The notes beneath the pieces are model-generated. The model was not told the origin of the DNA. It saw only the letters and a list, made by a program, of their open reading frames with translations, and made no database searches. From NCBI GenBank assembly GCA_029263895.1, contig JARIDO010000046.1, forward strand, positions 1-64,000: DNA of 64,000 nucleotides, in the 5' to 3' direction. Source of the stretch: Sporosarcina sp. Its GTDB lineage: Bacteria > Bacillota > Bacilli > Bacillales_A > Planococcaceae. The position numbers were made by a program, and so were the translations under genes. Below are positions 22,980 to 34,818 of the stretch, in pieces (the first letter of the stretch is position 1; every line of letters starts with the position of its first letter).

Positions 22980-24464
22980 TCATCCTTGTTGTTGAAGATA
23001 GCGTGCGATACGTTCAATATCTGGCGTGAAAATCCGATCTTCATCAATCGGACGGACGATTGTTTGAAGAGCGTCATACTTCTTGCGTGTCTTGGGTGCC
23101 ATGTCTGCTGCTCCCCTAATTGAACAACCTGTCATTGCACATAATGCTTCAATCGCAAGGACGTTTCGCGCATTTTTAATAATTGCACTTGCATGACGTG
23201 CACCAATTGTCCCCATAGAAACATGGTCTTCCTGGTTACCCGATGATGGAATCGAATCTACGGATGCAGGATGCGCTAATGTTTTATTTTCGGAAACCAG
23301 ACTAGCGGCAGAATATTGTAAAATCATTGCACCAGATTGTAGGCCAGGTTCTGGACTAAGAAACGGCGGCAATCCTTCATTCAATTGAGGGTTCACTAAA
23401 CGTTCAATACGACGTTCCGAAATATTCGCCAGTTCCGCGACACCAATTTTCAGAAAATCCATTGCAAATGCAATCGGTTGACCATGAAAATTGCCGCCTG
23501 AAACAACCGTTTCTCCATCATCAAAAATAAGCGGATTATCTGTTGCTGCATTCATTTCGATTTCAAGTTTTTCTTTAACATATCCTAACACTTGCCAGCT
23601 CGCACCATGCACTTGTGGTAGACAACGAATGGAATACGCGTCTTGCACTCGTTTTTCGCCTTGCTTCGTTGTATAACGACTTCCTTCTAACCAATCTAAC
23701 ATTCGTGCTGCCACTTCTACTTGTTCTGGATAGCCTCTTGCTTCATGGATCGCGGGATGGAATGCATCTGTTATGCCAAAGAGCGCCTCCATTGTCATCG
23801 CCGCGATCCATTCACTGTCATAGGCAAGTGCTTCTGCATCCAAGTAATTGATGACGCCTTGAGCAGTCATTGCTTGCGTACCGTTAATAAGTGCAAGCCC
23901 TTCTTTCGCTTCAAGGACAATTGGTTCGATGCCTAGCCGTTGCCAGATTTCAGCTGCTGGAACAGCTTCACCTTGTTGCCAAACAAACCCTTCACCTACT
24001 AACACAAGTGCAAGATGGGATAATGGCGCTAAATCTCCCGATGCCCCAAGTGATCCTTGTTGGGGTATGACAGGATGAATGCGCTGATTCACCATATAGG
24101 CAAAGCGTTCTAATACTTCTACGCGAATGCCTGAAAAGCCTTTTAAAAGTGCGTTCAAACGGAGTACAACCATTGCCCGCGATACTTCCTCTGGAAATGA
24201 TTCGCCAACACCACACGAGTGAGAACGGATTAGATGGAGTTGTAATGCTTTCGTATCCTTCTCATCAATTTTCACATCACTGAATTTACCAAAGCCTGTA
24301 TTGATGCCATAGACAGTACGATCTTCACGAACAATTTTGTCCACCGCTTGTCGACTTTTCCGAACACGTTCTAATCCTTTTGGATCCAAGGAAACGCTTG
24401 TGTTTTCATATACGATTTCTTTCATTTGTTGCAATGTAAGTGTAGAACCCGTTAACGTAATCAT
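22980..24464 (-). CDS. hutH: Histidine ammonia-lyase
   Basis: [22 protein letters not shown] motif (ASG). Confidence 0.97.
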   Translation of the reverse strand: MITLTGSTLTLQQMKEIVYENTSVSLDPKGLERVRKSRQAVDKIVREDRTVYGINTGFGKFSDVKIDEKDTKALQLHLIRSHSCGVGESFPEEVSRAMVVLRLNALLKGFSGIRVEVLERFAYMVNQRIHPVIPQQGSLGASGDLAPLSHLALVLVGEGFVWQQGEAVPAAEIWQRLGIEPIVLEAKEGLALINGTQAMTAQGVINYLDAEALAYDSEWIAAMTMEALFGITDAFHPAIHEARGYPEQVEVAARMLDWLEGSRYTTKQGEKRVQDAYSIRCLPQVHGASWQVLGYVKEKLEIEMNAATDNPLIFDDGETVVSGGNFHGQPIAFAMDFLKIGVAELANISERRIERLVNPQLNEGLPPFLSPEPGLQSGAMILQYSAASLVSENKTLAHPASVDSIPSSGNQEDHVSMGTIGARHASAIIKNARNVLAIEALCAMTGCSIRGAADMAPKTRKKYDALQTIVRPIDEDRIFTPDIERIARYLQQQG

Positions 24465-24491
24465 TTAACCACCCTTTATTTCATTATTAAA

Positions 24492-25751
24492 TCAACCGAC
24501 AACTTTAACTCCTTTTTTCCACACTACTTTTACATGATTTACACCGAACAAATATTGCAGTTCTTGATAATTGGAAATGTCCCACAATACGACGTCCCCT
24601 TGTTTGCCCACTTCCAATGAACCTGTTTTAGCTTCCATTTGAATTGCACAAGCCGCATTATAAGTTGCTGCGGTTAATGCTTCTGCTGGTGTCAAACGCA
24701 TTGAAATACATGCTAAATTCATCACGAGTGGCATAGATGTTGTCGGAGATGAACCCGGATTACAATCTGTTGAAATGGCTACCGCAACGCCTTCATCAAT
24801 CATTTTTCTACCTTGAGCTGCCTGTTCTCTCAAATAAAGTGCAGTCGCAGGTAGTAAACACGCAATGGTACCTGACGACGCCATTGCAGCGATGCCTTCA
24901 TCGGATGCTTTTAATAAATGTTCTGCTGAAATCGCACCCACTTTAGCAGCCAGTTCTGCTCCTTGATACGGTTCAATCTCATCCGCATGAATTTTAGGTA
25001 TGAGTCCATACTTTTTACCCGCTTCAAGAATACGTTCAGATTGTTCAGGTGTAAACACGCCGACTTCACAAAACACATCATTGAACACCGCTAATTTTTC
25101 TGCTGCCACAACTGGTAACATTTCATTGATGATGACATCGATATAATCATTCTCTTTGCCTTTATATGTTGCCGGTACCGCATGTGCACCCATGAATGTC
25201 GGAATGAGGTCAATGACATGTTCGTTTTGTAGACGCTTCATGACACGAAGTTGCTTAAGTTCAGTCTCTAAATCCAGCCCATAGCCACTTTTCCCTTCAA
25301 CAGTTGTCACGCCATGCGCCAAAAATGAGTCCAATCGTTTCTTCGTTTGCGTAAAAAGTTCGTCCTCAGTTGCTTCGCGCGTCATTGTCGTCGTTGCATG
25401 AATACCACCGCCCGCATTCATAATGTCCATGTAGGATGCGCCTTCGAGACGCATTTCAAATTCTCGTTCACGACTGCCACCATACGCGACATGTGTATGT
25501 GGATCGACGAGTCCAGGTGTCACTAGATGACCTGTTGCATCCGTAATTTCTGCTTCATTTGCGCGATTTTTATAGTGTTGTTCAAGTTCAATTGTCGTTC
25601 CAACTGCTTGAATGATGCCATCTTCAATCCAAACACTGCCATCTTCAATGATGGCTAATTCACTCATCGCTTCTTTGCTACGCGGTTTTTTATCTGCTTG
25701 AGCCAATGTCACAAGTTGAGCAGCGTGTTTGATCCAAATCGGTTTTTTCAT
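24492..25751 (-). CDS. hutI: Imidazolonepropionase
   Basis: [29 protein letters not shown]; amidohydrolase. Confidence 0.97.
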   Translation of the reverse strand: MKKPIWIKHAAQLVTLAQADKKPRSKEAMSELAIIEDGSVWIEDGIIQAVGTTIELEQHYKNRANEAEITDATGHLVTPGLVDPHTHVAYGGSREREFEMRLEGASYMDIMNAGGGIHATTTMTREATEDELFTQTKKRLDSFLAHGVTTVEGKSGYGLDLETELKQLRVMKRLQNEHVIDLIPTFMGAHAVPATYKGKENDYIDVIINEMLPVVAAEKLAVFNDVFCEVGVFTPEQSERILEAGKKYGLIPKIHADEIEPYQGAELAAKVGAISAEHLLKASDEGIAAMASSGTIACLLPATALYLREQAAQGRKMIDEGVAVAISTDCNPGSSPTTSMPLVMNLACISMRLTPAEALTAATYNAACAIQMEAKTGSLEVGKQGDVVLWDISNYQELQYLFGVNHVKVVWKKGVKVVG

Positions 25752-27424
25752 TTACACTTCGCCTCTTTGTTCATCATTGGAATATTAACTCCTTTATCAC
25801 GTGCCGTTTGTTCTGCTATTTCATACCCTGCATCCACATGCCGGACAATGCCCATTCCAGGATCTGTTGTTAATACACGCTCAAGCCGTGCTTCTGCTTC
25901 TTTTGTTCCATCAGCAACAATAACCATGCCAGCATGGATTGAATACCCCATGCCTACTCCGCCACCATGATGTACAGAAACCCATGTCGCACCACCCACT
26001 GCGTTTATCATTGCATTTAAAATTGGCCAATCCGCAACTGCGTCTGAACCATCTTTCATCGCTTCCGTTTCACGATTCGGTGATGCCACTGAACCCGAAT
26101 CTAAATGGTCTCGACCAATGACAATTGGCGCTTTTAACTCGCCTGCAGCAACCATATCGTTAATGATCTTACCGAATCGTGCACGTTCCCCGTAACCAAG
26201 CCAACAAATACGTGAAGGCAGCCCTTGAAATTGAATTTTTTCTTGCGCCATCCGAATCCAATTGCATAGATGTGTATTGTCGCTAAACTCTCGTAAAATT
26301 ACTTCATCTGTTTTATAAATATCTTCAGGATCGCCAGACAACGCCACCCAACGGAAAGGTCCCTTTCCTTCGCAAAATTGAGGTCTAATATAAGCTGGAA
26401 CAAATCCCGGAAAGTCAAATGCGCGTACGACACCTTCGTCCTTTGCTACTTGACGAATATTATTTCCATAGTCAAAAGTAATTGCACCTTTATCCATCAT
26501 TTCGATCATAGATGTCACATGATTCGCCATTGAGGCTTTCGAGCGTTTCACATATTCAGATGGATTGTTTTTACGTAACGTACTCGCTTCATCTAAAGTC
26601 ATGCCCTCCGGAATATAACCGTTGAGCGGATCATGCGCTGATGTCTGATCCGTTAAAACGTCTGGTATAAAACCTTTCGCAATCATTTGCGGTAAAAGTT
26701 CTGCTGCATTGCCTAGTAACCCAATGGATAATGCTTCCCCTTTTTCTTTTGCTTGTTGAGCAACACGAATGGCTTCATCTAAAGAATCGGTTTTCACATC
26801 GGTGTAACGCGTTTCAATACGACGATCAATGCGCGTCTCGTCTACTTCGATGCCAATACAAACGCCACCAGCCATTGTGACTGCGAGCGGCTGTGCACCA
26901 CCCATGCCACCTAAACCTGCTGTCAATGTGATTGTTCCTTTTAGCGACTCCCCAAAATGTTGCTTTGCTAATTCAGCAAATGTCTCATATGTTCCTTGTA
27001 CAATTCCTTGTGAACCTATATAAATCCAGCTTCCAGCAGTCATTTGGCCATACATCATGAGACCTTTCTTATCAAGCTCATGGAAATGTTCCCAATTGGC
27101 ATATGCAGGGACTAGATTGGAGTTAGCAATCAGAACCTTTGGTGCATCTGTATGTGACTTGAAGATGGCAACTGGCTTGCCTGATTGCACGAGCAATGTT
27201 TCATCATCTTCAAGTTCTTTCAACGATCGAACAATTGCATCAAACGATTCCCAATTACGCGCTGCTTTTCCGATACCCCCGTACACAACTAGCTCGTCAG
27301 GATGTTCAGCAACTTCAACATCTAAGTTATTCATTAACATACGAAGTGCAGCCTCTTGCTGCCATCCTTTTGTATGTAATGTTGTCCCACGGTAACGAAT
27401 GACTTTTTCTGAAGCTTTCCCCAT
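25748..27424 (-). CDS. hutU: Urocanate hydratase
   Basis: [41 protein letters not shown]. Confidence 0.97.
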   Translation of the reverse strand: MGKASEKVIRYRGTTLHTKGWQQEAALRMLMNNLDVEVAEHPDELVVYGGIGKAARNWESFDAIVRSLKELEDDETLLVQSGKPVAIFKSHTDAPKVLIANSNLVPAYANWEHFHELDKKGLMMYGQMTAGSWIYIGSQGIVQGTYETFAELAKQHFGESLKGTITLTAGLGGMGGAQPLAVTMAGGVCIGIEVDETRIDRRIETRYTDVKTDSLDEAIRVAQQAKEKGEALSIGLLGNAAELLPQMIAKGFIPDVLTDQTSAHDPLNGYIPEGMTLDEASTLRKNNPSEYVKRSKASMANHVTSMIEMMDKGAITFDYGNNIRQVAKDEGVVRAFDFPGFVPAYIRPQFCEGKGPFRWVALSGDPEDIYKTDEVILREFSDNTHLCNWIRMAQEKIQFQGLPSRICWLGYGERARFGKIINDMVAAGELKAPIVIGRDHLDSGSVASPNRETEAMKDGSDAVADWPILNAMINAVGGATWVSVHHGGGVGMGYSIHAGMVIVADGTKEAEARLERVLTTDPGMGIVRHVDAGYEIAEQTARDKGVNIPMMNKEAKCK

Positions 27425-27463
27425 ATAGAACCCCTCCTCAGTAATGTACTTTCATCGTACATT

Positions 27464-27478
27464 ATGAAAGCGCTTAAA
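27464..27478. promoter_or_regulatory. Putative CcpA cre site upstream of hutU
   Basis: ATGAAAGCGCTTAAA, 14/15 to WTGNAANCGNWNNCW; directly follows inverted repeat AATGTACTTTCATCGTACATT (27443-27463). Confidence 0.55.
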
Positions 27479-27686
27479 TGTTGACTATTCGGAAAGTTTA
27501 GTCTGTGCTAACAGACTACTGATGTAGCGTGGTAAAGTGTTTTGATTCGGATTTTTACTAGGAGTTTGAAAGCTCAATGATTTCATCCGCTTCTTAGTTT
27601 TCGTTATATATGTAAGTGTGTAGAAAATTCAATAGTATACAAATGTCCAATGACTGCTAATCGTTGAAAAACACTCCTGTAAATAA

Positions 27687-27710
27687 AAAAAGAACCTGTT
27701 AGGGTCCTTT
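27687..27710 (-). terminator. Intrinsic terminator downstream of lipoprotein gene
   Basis: aaaagaacctgttagggtccttttg. Confidence 0.7.
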
Positions 27711-27741
27711 TGACAATTCTTCATTTCATATTTACACCGAA

Positions 27742-28233
27742 TTATTGAACTTCAATAACGAAAGCGTAAAAGGCATCACCTTTTGAAGTATATTCCACTT
27801 TTTCATCCATCCACCATACTCCATAGCTATAAAAGTAAATGCCCTTTTCATTAGGAACTGTAAATTGATTATCTCTCATTTCAATTTCCGTCTCCACATC
27901 GTTTTTAATCTGTGTAAGATGAATTTTATTTGGCTTTGGTGTGTAATCCATTTTCAACGTAATTTGCTGGCCTGCCTTGATCTGAATAGGCTCTTTGTCT
28001 TTCACTAACTCTTTAGGACCTGCCGTATCAACACAGATCGAATTGCCTTTTGAACTGCTTTCCCAACAATATGACCCTAATGTCGTTTCATAGTCTTCAC
28101 CATCAACCTCTACAACTACGTTGGGTGGCTGATCGCCTGTTAACTTCATTTCTGATTTACCATTAAGCGGATTAGTGCAACCACTTACTATGAATAGGCC
28201 TAATAAAATCCCTAAAAATAGAAACCTTTTCAT
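27742..28233 (-). CDS. Lipoprotein of unknown function
   Basis: Signal peptide with lipobox VSGC. Confidence 0.7.
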   Translation of the reverse strand: MKRFLFLGILLGLFIVSGCTNPLNGKSEMKLTGDQPPNVVVEVDGEDYETTLGSYCWESSSKGNSICVDTAGPKELVKDKEPIQIKAGQQITLKMDYTPKPNKIHLTQIKNDVETEIEMRDNQFTVPNEKGIYFYSYGVWWMDEKVEYTSKGDAFYAFVIEVQ

Positions 28234-28590
28234 TTTTATCCCCCTTTATAAGATTAGTCGTTCTCGCTTGTAAAAGGTTTCTTTCTTTAATAAATAATTT
28301 GTTCATTATATTCGAGACTATTTTAACCTTCATTATCAATATAAGAGACATCGAAAAAAACGTTTTAAAACTATCTTTAATATATGATGAGTCGCTGTTT
28401 AAATCGATTTTAATTGTTATTTATCGAAGTTGGGAGATAACCATTATTTAAAGCTCTCGACTTCTTGATCAGCATTTGTATTGTCAAATGTCAGTGGAAA
28501 ATGGTTATAATTCTTTCCCTATGACAAACGTCTACCCCATTCCGCTAATGTCGCATACCCTAAAAGGAATCACTTGGAAGGAGTGGACAG

Positions 28591-29238
28591 ATGGTTAATA
28601 TGCAACCAGGCAATAATGAGGAATCTCAATGGTATCCTAAATTGCCTGAAGGATATGTACAGCAACCGGCACAAAACAATATGGACTATGCCTATCAAGA
28701 CATGCCAATGGAAATGCAAGGATATGGGGCTCAAGAATTTTATCCGGATCCCACCATGCATGGTTACGACATAAGTCCTGGACAATTAGATCATCAGACG
28801 GCTATTAATGGGTTTCCCGGTTTCGGTCAACCAGGATTTCCACCTGGCAGAGGTATGCCTCCATTCGGTCGACCAGGATTTCCACAAGGCGGAGGTATGC
28901 CTCCATTTGGTCAACCAGGATTTCCGCAAGGCGGAGGGTTTCCACCTTACGGAAATCAAGGTCAACAGCAAGGCCCAACTTCACCGCCACCAGCTTTCGC
29001 ACCGCCTTATCCATCCAGCCAAGGAGGCGCACAACTTTTCGCAGTAGATCCAGGTGCAATTCGTGGCTGTCTGTACCGAAATACGTATATTTGGACATCT
29101 AGAAGAAATGGTTTTTGGATGTATCCTACTTTTGTAGGCAGGACGTCAGTAGCTGGATATAGATGGCGTAGTAGATTGCGTCGATGGGAATATACGGGCA
29201 TCGATTTAAACCGAATTGATCAGTTCTCATGTTTTTAA
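28591..29238 (+). CDS. Pro/Gly-rich repeat protein with aromatic/basic C-terminal domain
   Basis: Tandem GFPQGGGMPPFGQP repeats, then GCLYRNTYIWTSRRNGFWMYPTFVGRTSVAGYRWRSR. Confidence 0.75.
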   Translation: MVNMQPGNNEESQWYPKLPEGYVQQPAQNNMDYAYQDMPMEMQGYGAQEFYPDPTMHGYDISPGQLDHQTAINGFPGFGQPGFPPGRGMPPFGRPGFPQGGGMPPFGQPGFPQGGGFPPYGNQGQQQGPTSPPPAFAPPYPSSQGGAQLFAVDPGAIRGCLYRNTYIWTSRRNGFWMYPTFVGRTSVAGYRWRSRLRRWEYTGIDLNRIDQFSCF

Positions 29239-29261
29239 CTTTTAAAAACGTCTATGTGTGA

Positions 29262-29328
29262 ATACAAAAACACCCTCTTCCGATTAACTAATGATGGGCT
29301 AGTTTTCGTAAGAGGGTGTCTTTTTGAA
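29262..29328. terminator. Bidirectional terminator between convergent genes
   Basis: aaaaacaccctctt ... aagagggtgtcttttt. Confidence 0.85.
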
Positions 29329-29337
29329 AGGAATGTA

Positions 29338-30621
29338 TTAACGAAAGACATATACATTTTCATTGATAAAGTCTTTTAATTCTTCTTTTTTCCGAACAAT
29401 CTTGTATTCCTCTTTCACTTTTGAAAGAATTGCGGGTCTTTCTTTTATGAATGGTGGATTAAAGACAATTGAATACGCACCTACGTTACTAAACGCTAAA
29501 TAGTCTCCACGTTTAGGAATCGTTCCAACATAGTCAATTGCTAAGTAATCCTTCTCCATGCAAGTATACCCAACAACATTGTAGATTCCATTTTCATATA
29601 GAGCATCATCTTTTTTAATATGCTCCATCGGCAAATTAATATCGTGCATCGTTGGTTTAATATTATGAATGCTGCCATTGACTAAAACGAAATAATCCGC
29701 TCGCTTCTTTTTAACGTCAATAACCTTGCTGTAAAATGTAAAGGTATCCACAACGATTGATAATCCTGGTTCTAATATTAAAAATGGGTCATTTGCAAAA
29801 TAACTTTTTTCTTTATTTAACACTGCGCAAATTACTTCCGCATACGCTTCAAAAGAAGGCACATCTTTCACCTTCATTTCTGCTGGTACATTCCCGTACA
29901 TCCCTCCACCGATATCAATATACTCGACGGATGTTGGGATGTACTCTTTTGATAACTTGCATAATTGCTGTGTGATCTCCTTATATACTTCTAGACTCCT
30001 TGTTTTAGTTGAGAAATGGCCGTGTAAGCCAACGACTTTTACATTGTCAATGTAGGATAGTAGTTGTATAGCTCTTTTAAAACTACCATTTTCAACACAA
30101 AATCCAAATCTACTTTGCGTGTAGCCACATTGTTCAGGTTCGCCCGCTTCACTCGCTAACAAAAAACCTGCTCGCAGTCCAACTTTGTATGTCTGATTCT
30201 TATTTCCCCTCGCATAATCTTGTACTAGTTCAATTTCGTAAAATGAATCTAGATTAAGTATGCTCCCCTTTTTCATCGCTAAAGCAATATCTTCGCCGGT
30301 TTTAAGAGGTCCATTAAAAATGATTTTAGTTGGATTAACGCCAATTTTAATGGCTAAATCATATTCTAACCTCGACACTACTTCAGCATAAGCACCTAGT
30401 TCTTGTACTTCTTCTAATAACGCAGGTAAATAATTCGTTTTATAGGAATAGCCGATAATACAGTTGCTGTACCTACTTTTAAACGCAGTCAACATTTCAC
30501 AGTAATTGAATTTCAATTTTTCAACGTCAAAAAGATAAAAGGATTCACCTAAATGCTTTTCGATTGTATTGAATGGCAAATCCTTCACCTTTGTAATTGT
30601 TCGCAACATTTCTCCCCCCAT
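29338..30621 (-). CDS. PLP-dependent (fold III) ornithine/DAP/arginine-type decarboxylase
   Basis: YSYKTNYLPALLEEVQELGAYAEVVS (PLP Lys), LEPGLSIV; start probably MLRTITKV. Confidence 0.85.
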   Translation of the reverse strand: MGGEMLRTITKVKDLPFNTIEKHLGESFYLFDVEKLKFNYCEMLTAFKSRYSNCIIGYSYKTNYLPALLEEVQELGAYAEVVSRLEYDLAIKIGVNPTKIIFNGPLKTGEDIALAMKKGSILNLDSFYEIELVQDYARGNKNQTYKVGLRAGFLLASEAGEPEQCGYTQSRFGFCVENGSFKRAIQLLSYIDNVKVVGLHGHFSTKTRSLEVYKEITQQLCKLSKEYIPTSVEYIDIGGGMYGNVPAEMKVKDVPSFEAYAEVICAVLNKEKSYFANDPFLILEPGLSIVVDTFTFYSKVIDVKKKRADYFVLVNGSIHNIKPTMHDINLPMEHIKKDDALYENGIYNVVGYTCMEKDYLAIDYVGTIPKRGDYLAFSNVGAYSIVFNPPFIKERPAILSKVKEEYKIVRKKEELKDFINENVYVFR

Positions 30622-30664
30622 ATTCCCTTCTCTAAAAATCTATTTCCTCGGAAATAATTTGATT

Positions 30665-31687
30665 TTAAAGTGATGCGAATTGTCGACTAACAGACTCCAT
30701 CCAAGTGGGATTCTCCACATACCAGTCAATCGTTAGTTTTAAGCCTTGCTCAAATGTATAAGCGGGATTCCAACCAAGTTCGTTTTGGATTTTTGAATTA
30801 TCAATGGCATATCGTCGATCATGGCCTAATCGATCTTCCACAAACGCTATCAATTCTTCACTACTGTTCAAATAGTTGACGATGTATTTCACAATGTCAA
30901 TATTCTCTTTTTCATTATTGCCACCTATATTATAGACTTCCCCTATTTCACCGTTATGAAGAACACAGTCTATGGCGCTACAATGATCCTCTACATGTAT
31001 CCAATCTCTCACTTGCTTCCCATCACCGTAAACAGGTAGCATTTCACCTTTTAATAATTTGTTAATCATCAAAGGAATGAGTTTTTCCGGAAATTGATTA
31101 GGGCCATAATTATTCGAGCACCTTGTAATTATCGCGGGTAATCCATACGTTTGATAATAAGCACCTACAAGTAAATCTGCTGCTGCCTTTGAAGCTGAAT
31201 AAGGACTATTCGGAGAAATCGTAGACTGTTCGGTAAAGTACCCTGTCTCTCCTAATGATCCATACACTTCATCAGTGGATATTTGAACGAACTTCACATC
31301 ATCTTTATAACTCCAGTTTCCATCCGAAGTTTTTAACTCCCGCCAATAATTTTTCGCCGCTTCAAGTAATGTTTGTGTTCCCAATACATTTGTAAGCAGG
31401 AAGGTTTCAGGATTTGCAATACTCCGATCCACATGTGATTCAGCAGCGAAGTTAACAATCATCTGTATGTCGTGACGATGGAGGATATGATTTACTAATT
31501 CAGCATCCCGTATATCTCCTTTTATAAAATGATAGTTAGCATCATCTAAAACGTCTGTAAGATTTTCCAAATTACCGGCATATGTTAATGCATCCAGATT
31601 CACAATTTTATAAGAATGATTAGCAAGCATTCGTTTAATGAAATTCGAACCAATGAAACCAGCTCCACCAGTAACTAACATATTCAT
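30665..31687 (-). CDS. rfbB: dTDP-glucose 4,6-dehydratase
   Basis: TGGAGFIGSNFI; AAESHVDRSI; YSASKAAADLLV. Confidence 0.95.
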   Translation of the reverse strand: MNMLVTGGAGFIGSNFIKRMLANHSYKIVNLDALTYAGNLENLTDVLDDANYHFIKGDIRDAELVNHILHRHDIQMIVNFAAESHVDRSIANPETFLLTNVLGTQTLLEAAKNYWRELKTSDGNWSYKDDVKFVQISTDEVYGSLGETGYFTEQSTISPNSPYSASKAAADLLVGAYYQTYGLPAIITRCSNNYGPNQFPEKLIPLMINKLLKGEMLPVYGDGKQVRDWIHVEDHCSAIDCVLHNGEIGEVYNIGGNNEKENIDIVKYIVNYLNSSEELIAFVEDRLGHDRRYAIDNSKIQNELGWNPAYTFEQGLKLTIDWYVENPTWMESVSRQFASL

Positions 31688-31700
31688 AAGTACCCCACCT

Positions 31701-32573
31701 TCACATTGATGTTTCTGCGATTTCCACCAGATACTTACCGTAATCCACTTTCAGTAATGGCTGTGCCAAAGTGATAAGTTGTTGTTTTGAAATGTATCCT
31801 CGACGGTATGCAATTTCCTCGATACAGGAAACGTATAACCCTTGTCGCTTTTGAATCGCTTCTACAAAATTAGAAGCTTCTAACAATGATTCATGCGTGC
31901 CTGTATCCAACCAAGCTAAACCTCTTCCCATCAATTCCACGCGTAGCTTTCCTCTTCGTAAATACTCTTTTAGAACACATGTAATCTCCACTTCCCCCCG
32001 TAGAGATGGTTTCACACTTTTAGCAATGCTCACTACTTGATTGTCAAAGAAGTATAGCCCTGGAACTGCGTAGGATGATTTTGGTTTTTCAGGTTTCTCT
32101 TCAATCGAAATTGCATTCATATTTCCATCTACTTCTACAACACCATAGGCTCTAGGATCATTTACATAACAACCGAAGATGAGACTTCCTGTATCGAGTG
32201 AAGCTGCTTCGTGAACGCGATGACCGAAATTCGAACCATAAAAAACATTATCGCCTAATACGAGGGCAACTGTAGAATCTCCAATGAACTTCTCCCCTAT
32301 AATAAATGCCTCCGCAAGACCATTCGGTGTCTCTTGCACTGCATACGATAGTTCAATACCTAGTTTACTGCCATCACCTAAGAGATTCTGAAAATCTTCA
32401 ATATCATAAGGTGTTGAGATAATAAGAATTTCCTTTATTCCGGCAAGCAATAAGACCGACAATGGATAATAAATCATTGGCTTATCGTAAATCGGCAGCA
32501 TTTGTTTAGAAATCGATTTCGTTAACGGATACAGGCGTGTTCCAGTTCCTCCAGCCAATAGAATTCCCTTCAT
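31701..32573 (-). CDS. rfbA: Glucose-1-phosphate thymidylyltransferase
   Basis: [39 protein letters not shown]. Confidence 0.97.
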   Translation of the reverse strand: MKGILLAGGTGTRLYPLTKSISKQMLPIYDKPMIYYPLSVLLLAGIKEILIISTPYDIEDFQNLLGDGSKLGIELSYAVQETPNGLAEAFIIGEKFIGDSTVALVLGDNVFYGSNFGHRVHEAASLDTGSLIFGCYVNDPRAYGVVEVDGNMNAISIEEKPEKPKSSYAVPGLYFFDNQVVSIAKSVKPSLRGEVEITCVLKEYLRRGKLRVELMGRGLAWLDTGTHESLLEASNFVEAIQKRQGLYVSCIEEIAYRRGYISKQQLITLAQPLLKVDYGKYLVEIAETSM

Positions 32574-33739
32574 TTAACCACTCCTAGTTGTTGTTTCTCT
32601 AAACCAGTCACATCATTACGAAGTTGTTTTACAATGTCACATATCTTTTCAACAGAAGCTAAATCCAGCTCACCATAAAAAGGGAGCGCTAATACTTCTG
32701 ACACTGTTTTATGAGCTTGCGGCAGGTGTTGTCGTTGTGAAGATGCAAGCAGCTTATACCATTCAAATTCACTACAAAGTGGTTCGAAATATTTCCGTGT
32801 GAAAATGTTATAGTGTTTCAATTGTTCGTGGACCCAATCTCTTGATTCGCCAAAAATTCCCGCATCAATCTCAATGACAAAGTATTGATAACTACTGCAT
32901 TGCTTTTCTAGATGCGTGACAATTTTAATCCCCGCTATATCTGTTAAACGCTTTTTATAGATTTCTGCTATTTTTTCTCTACGTGCTTTTTCTTGTTCCA
33001 TTAATGGCAAAACTTCGCGCCCCATTGCGGCTTGAACTTCATTCATCTTTGCATTTAAACCTGAATGGACAACATCGCCTGACTTCTCAAGACCGAAGTT
33101 TTTAAGGGCATAAAGTTTGTCTACATGCAGAGGATTCTTAAAAGTTAATGCTCCCCCTTCAATCGTATTGAAGAGCTTTGTTGCGTGAAAGCTATACATT
33201 GTCATATCACCGAATCGACCGATTGACTTACCAGCCAGTTGTGTTCCAAAAGCATGCGCACCATCATAAATGACTTTTAACTGATGATCATCGGCAATCT
33301 CTTGGATTTTCTTCACGTCACATGGATTCCCAAATACATGTACTGCTAAAATCGCAGTCGTTTTTTCGTTAATAAGCGCTTCTATTTTCGTGGCATCAAT
33401 TGTTAATGTAGTGGCATCAATATCACAAAACACAGGCGTTAAACCGTTCCACTCGAGGGCTTGTATTGTTGCTGGAAAGGTAAAAGGAGTCGTAATCACT
33501 TCGCCTGTTAGCTCAAGCGATTTTAACCCAAGCAAAAGTGCTAATGTACCATTCGCAAATAGCGATAAATGGTCGACGTTTAAGTATTCTTTTAGCTCTC
33601 TCTCTAAATGCCGTTGCTGTTCACCATCATTTGTCAGCCATTTGCTAGCCCAAATTTCTTCGATTTTCGCCATCATTTTTGGAATTGAGGGTAGCAATGG
33701 TCTCGTCACATAAATGGGTTCTTCAAATTTTTCTACCAT
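32570..33739 (-). CDS. DegT/DnrJ/EryC1/StrS aminotransferase (likely sugar-nucleotide transaminase)
   Basis: [33 protein letters not shown] with active-site Lys. Confidence 0.92.
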   Translation of the reverse strand: MVEKFEEPIYVTRPLLPSIPKMMAKIEEIWASKWLTNDGEQQRHLERELKEYLNVDHLSLFANGTLALLLGLKSLELTGEVITTPFTFPATIQALEWNGLTPVFCDIDATTLTIDATKIEALINEKTTAILAVHVFGNPCDVKKIQEIADDHQLKVIYDGAHAFGTQLAGKSIGRFGDMTMYSFHATKLFNTIEGGALTFKNPLHVDKLYALKNFGLEKSGDVVHSGLNAKMNEVQAAMGREVLPLMEQEKARREKIAEIYKKRLTDIAGIKIVTHLEKQCSSYQYFVIEIDAGIFGESRDWVHEQLKHYNIFTRKYFEPLCSEFEWYKLLASSQRQHLPQAHKTVSEVLALPFYGELDLASVEKICDIVKQLRNDVTGLEKQQLGVVK

Positions 33740-33762
33740 TTCTTAATCCCCTTCACTGCACA

Positions 33763-34818
33763 TTATTTCAAATCCATTGCAATTGGTCGTTTTTCTCCAG
33801 CTTTGATGATTGATAAGTTCTTATAACTAACAATTCCTGCAGTCGCTTGGAAAAGTGATTGATCAACATCTTTGCCTGTCAGCCAGTTCATCATTGCCAA
33901 TGGTAAATTAACGCCTGCCATATGACTGAATGGGTAACCACCACCGAAGCGGGCATTCATTTCTAAAATAATCGGTACATCATTCATACAAAATGCATCG
34001 ACATCTAAATTCCCGAGATGCCCCAAAACTTCACTTAATCGTTCACCTATGTGTATGAGTTTTGGATGATGAACGGTTTCTGCACAATCTGTTTCTCCAG
34101 ACCTCATGGCATGCTTAACTTTCACAATGGTAGCTTCATAATTACCATCCAAATCATTTATAATGTCCAGTCCATACTCTTGTCCTAGCAGCTTTTCTTG
34201 GATGATAATACTTTGCTCACGATTTTGCTTTGATTCGAATGCTAGATAGGTCGTATCGATTGCATGTTTTGTTTTTGCATACAACACAATGAGTTCGTCC
34301 ATATTTCTAGCTTCTAAAACGGAGATAGAACCCATCCCCCATCTCGGTTTAATCATCAAAGGAAAGTTAAGATGCCCCAAACGAATGGCTTCCTTTACAT
34401 CTACAATGGAGATGTATGTAAGGGGTGTATGGATGCCATTCTCTTTTAAAAAGAGGACTGTTTTCCACTTATCGTTACAAACATCAATGACTTCTTCGTT
34501 TGAGACAATTATCGCGATTCCAAGTTCGTTAAATGCATCATGATTTTTTGCGAGTACTGGCAAGTCAATGTCAAATAAGGGGATGATAGCTTCAATGTGG
34601 TGTCGTAAACAATATTCCTTCAGAAACGGAATATACGCTTCATCATGAATGAGGGGGGTTATGACTGAGTAATCGCCAAACTCCATTGCAGTCGAATATA
34701 CAGAGCTATTGGCTACATGAATTGTACCTTCATCGCCTATCACATTCTTGAAATAGTTCACTAAATAACTTCTTCTCCCAGCAGAAGTAAATAATATATT
34801 CATAACGTTCCTCCTCAT
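33763..34818 (-). CDS. ATP-grasp domain protein (CarB-like)
   Basis: KPRWGMGSISV, EMNARFGGGYPFSHMAGVNLP. Confidence 0.88.
   Translation of the reverse strand: MRRNVMNILFTSAGRRSYLVNYFKNVIGDEGTIHVANSSVYSTAMEFGDYSVITPLIHDEAYIPFLKEYCLRHHIEAIIPLFDIDLPVLAKNHDAFNELGIAIIVSNEEVIDVCNDKWKTVLFLKENGIHTPLTYISIVDVKEAIRLGHLNFPLMIKPRWGMGSISVLEARNMDELIVLYAKTKHAIDTTYLAFESKQNREQSIIIQEKLLGQEYGLDIINDLDGNYEATIVKVKHAMRSGETDCAETVHHPKLIHIGERLSEVLGHLGNLDVDAFCMNDVPIILEMNARFGGGYPFSHMAGVNLPLAMMNWLTGKDVDQSLFQATAGIVSYKNLSIIKAGEKRPIAMDLK

Noticed and set aside
28570-29201. Antisense and alternate-frame ORFs over the Pro/Gly repeat gene
   Set aside because: Open frames are by-products of the tandem repeat; the 215-aa frame is the one with the RBS and a conserved C-terminal domain.
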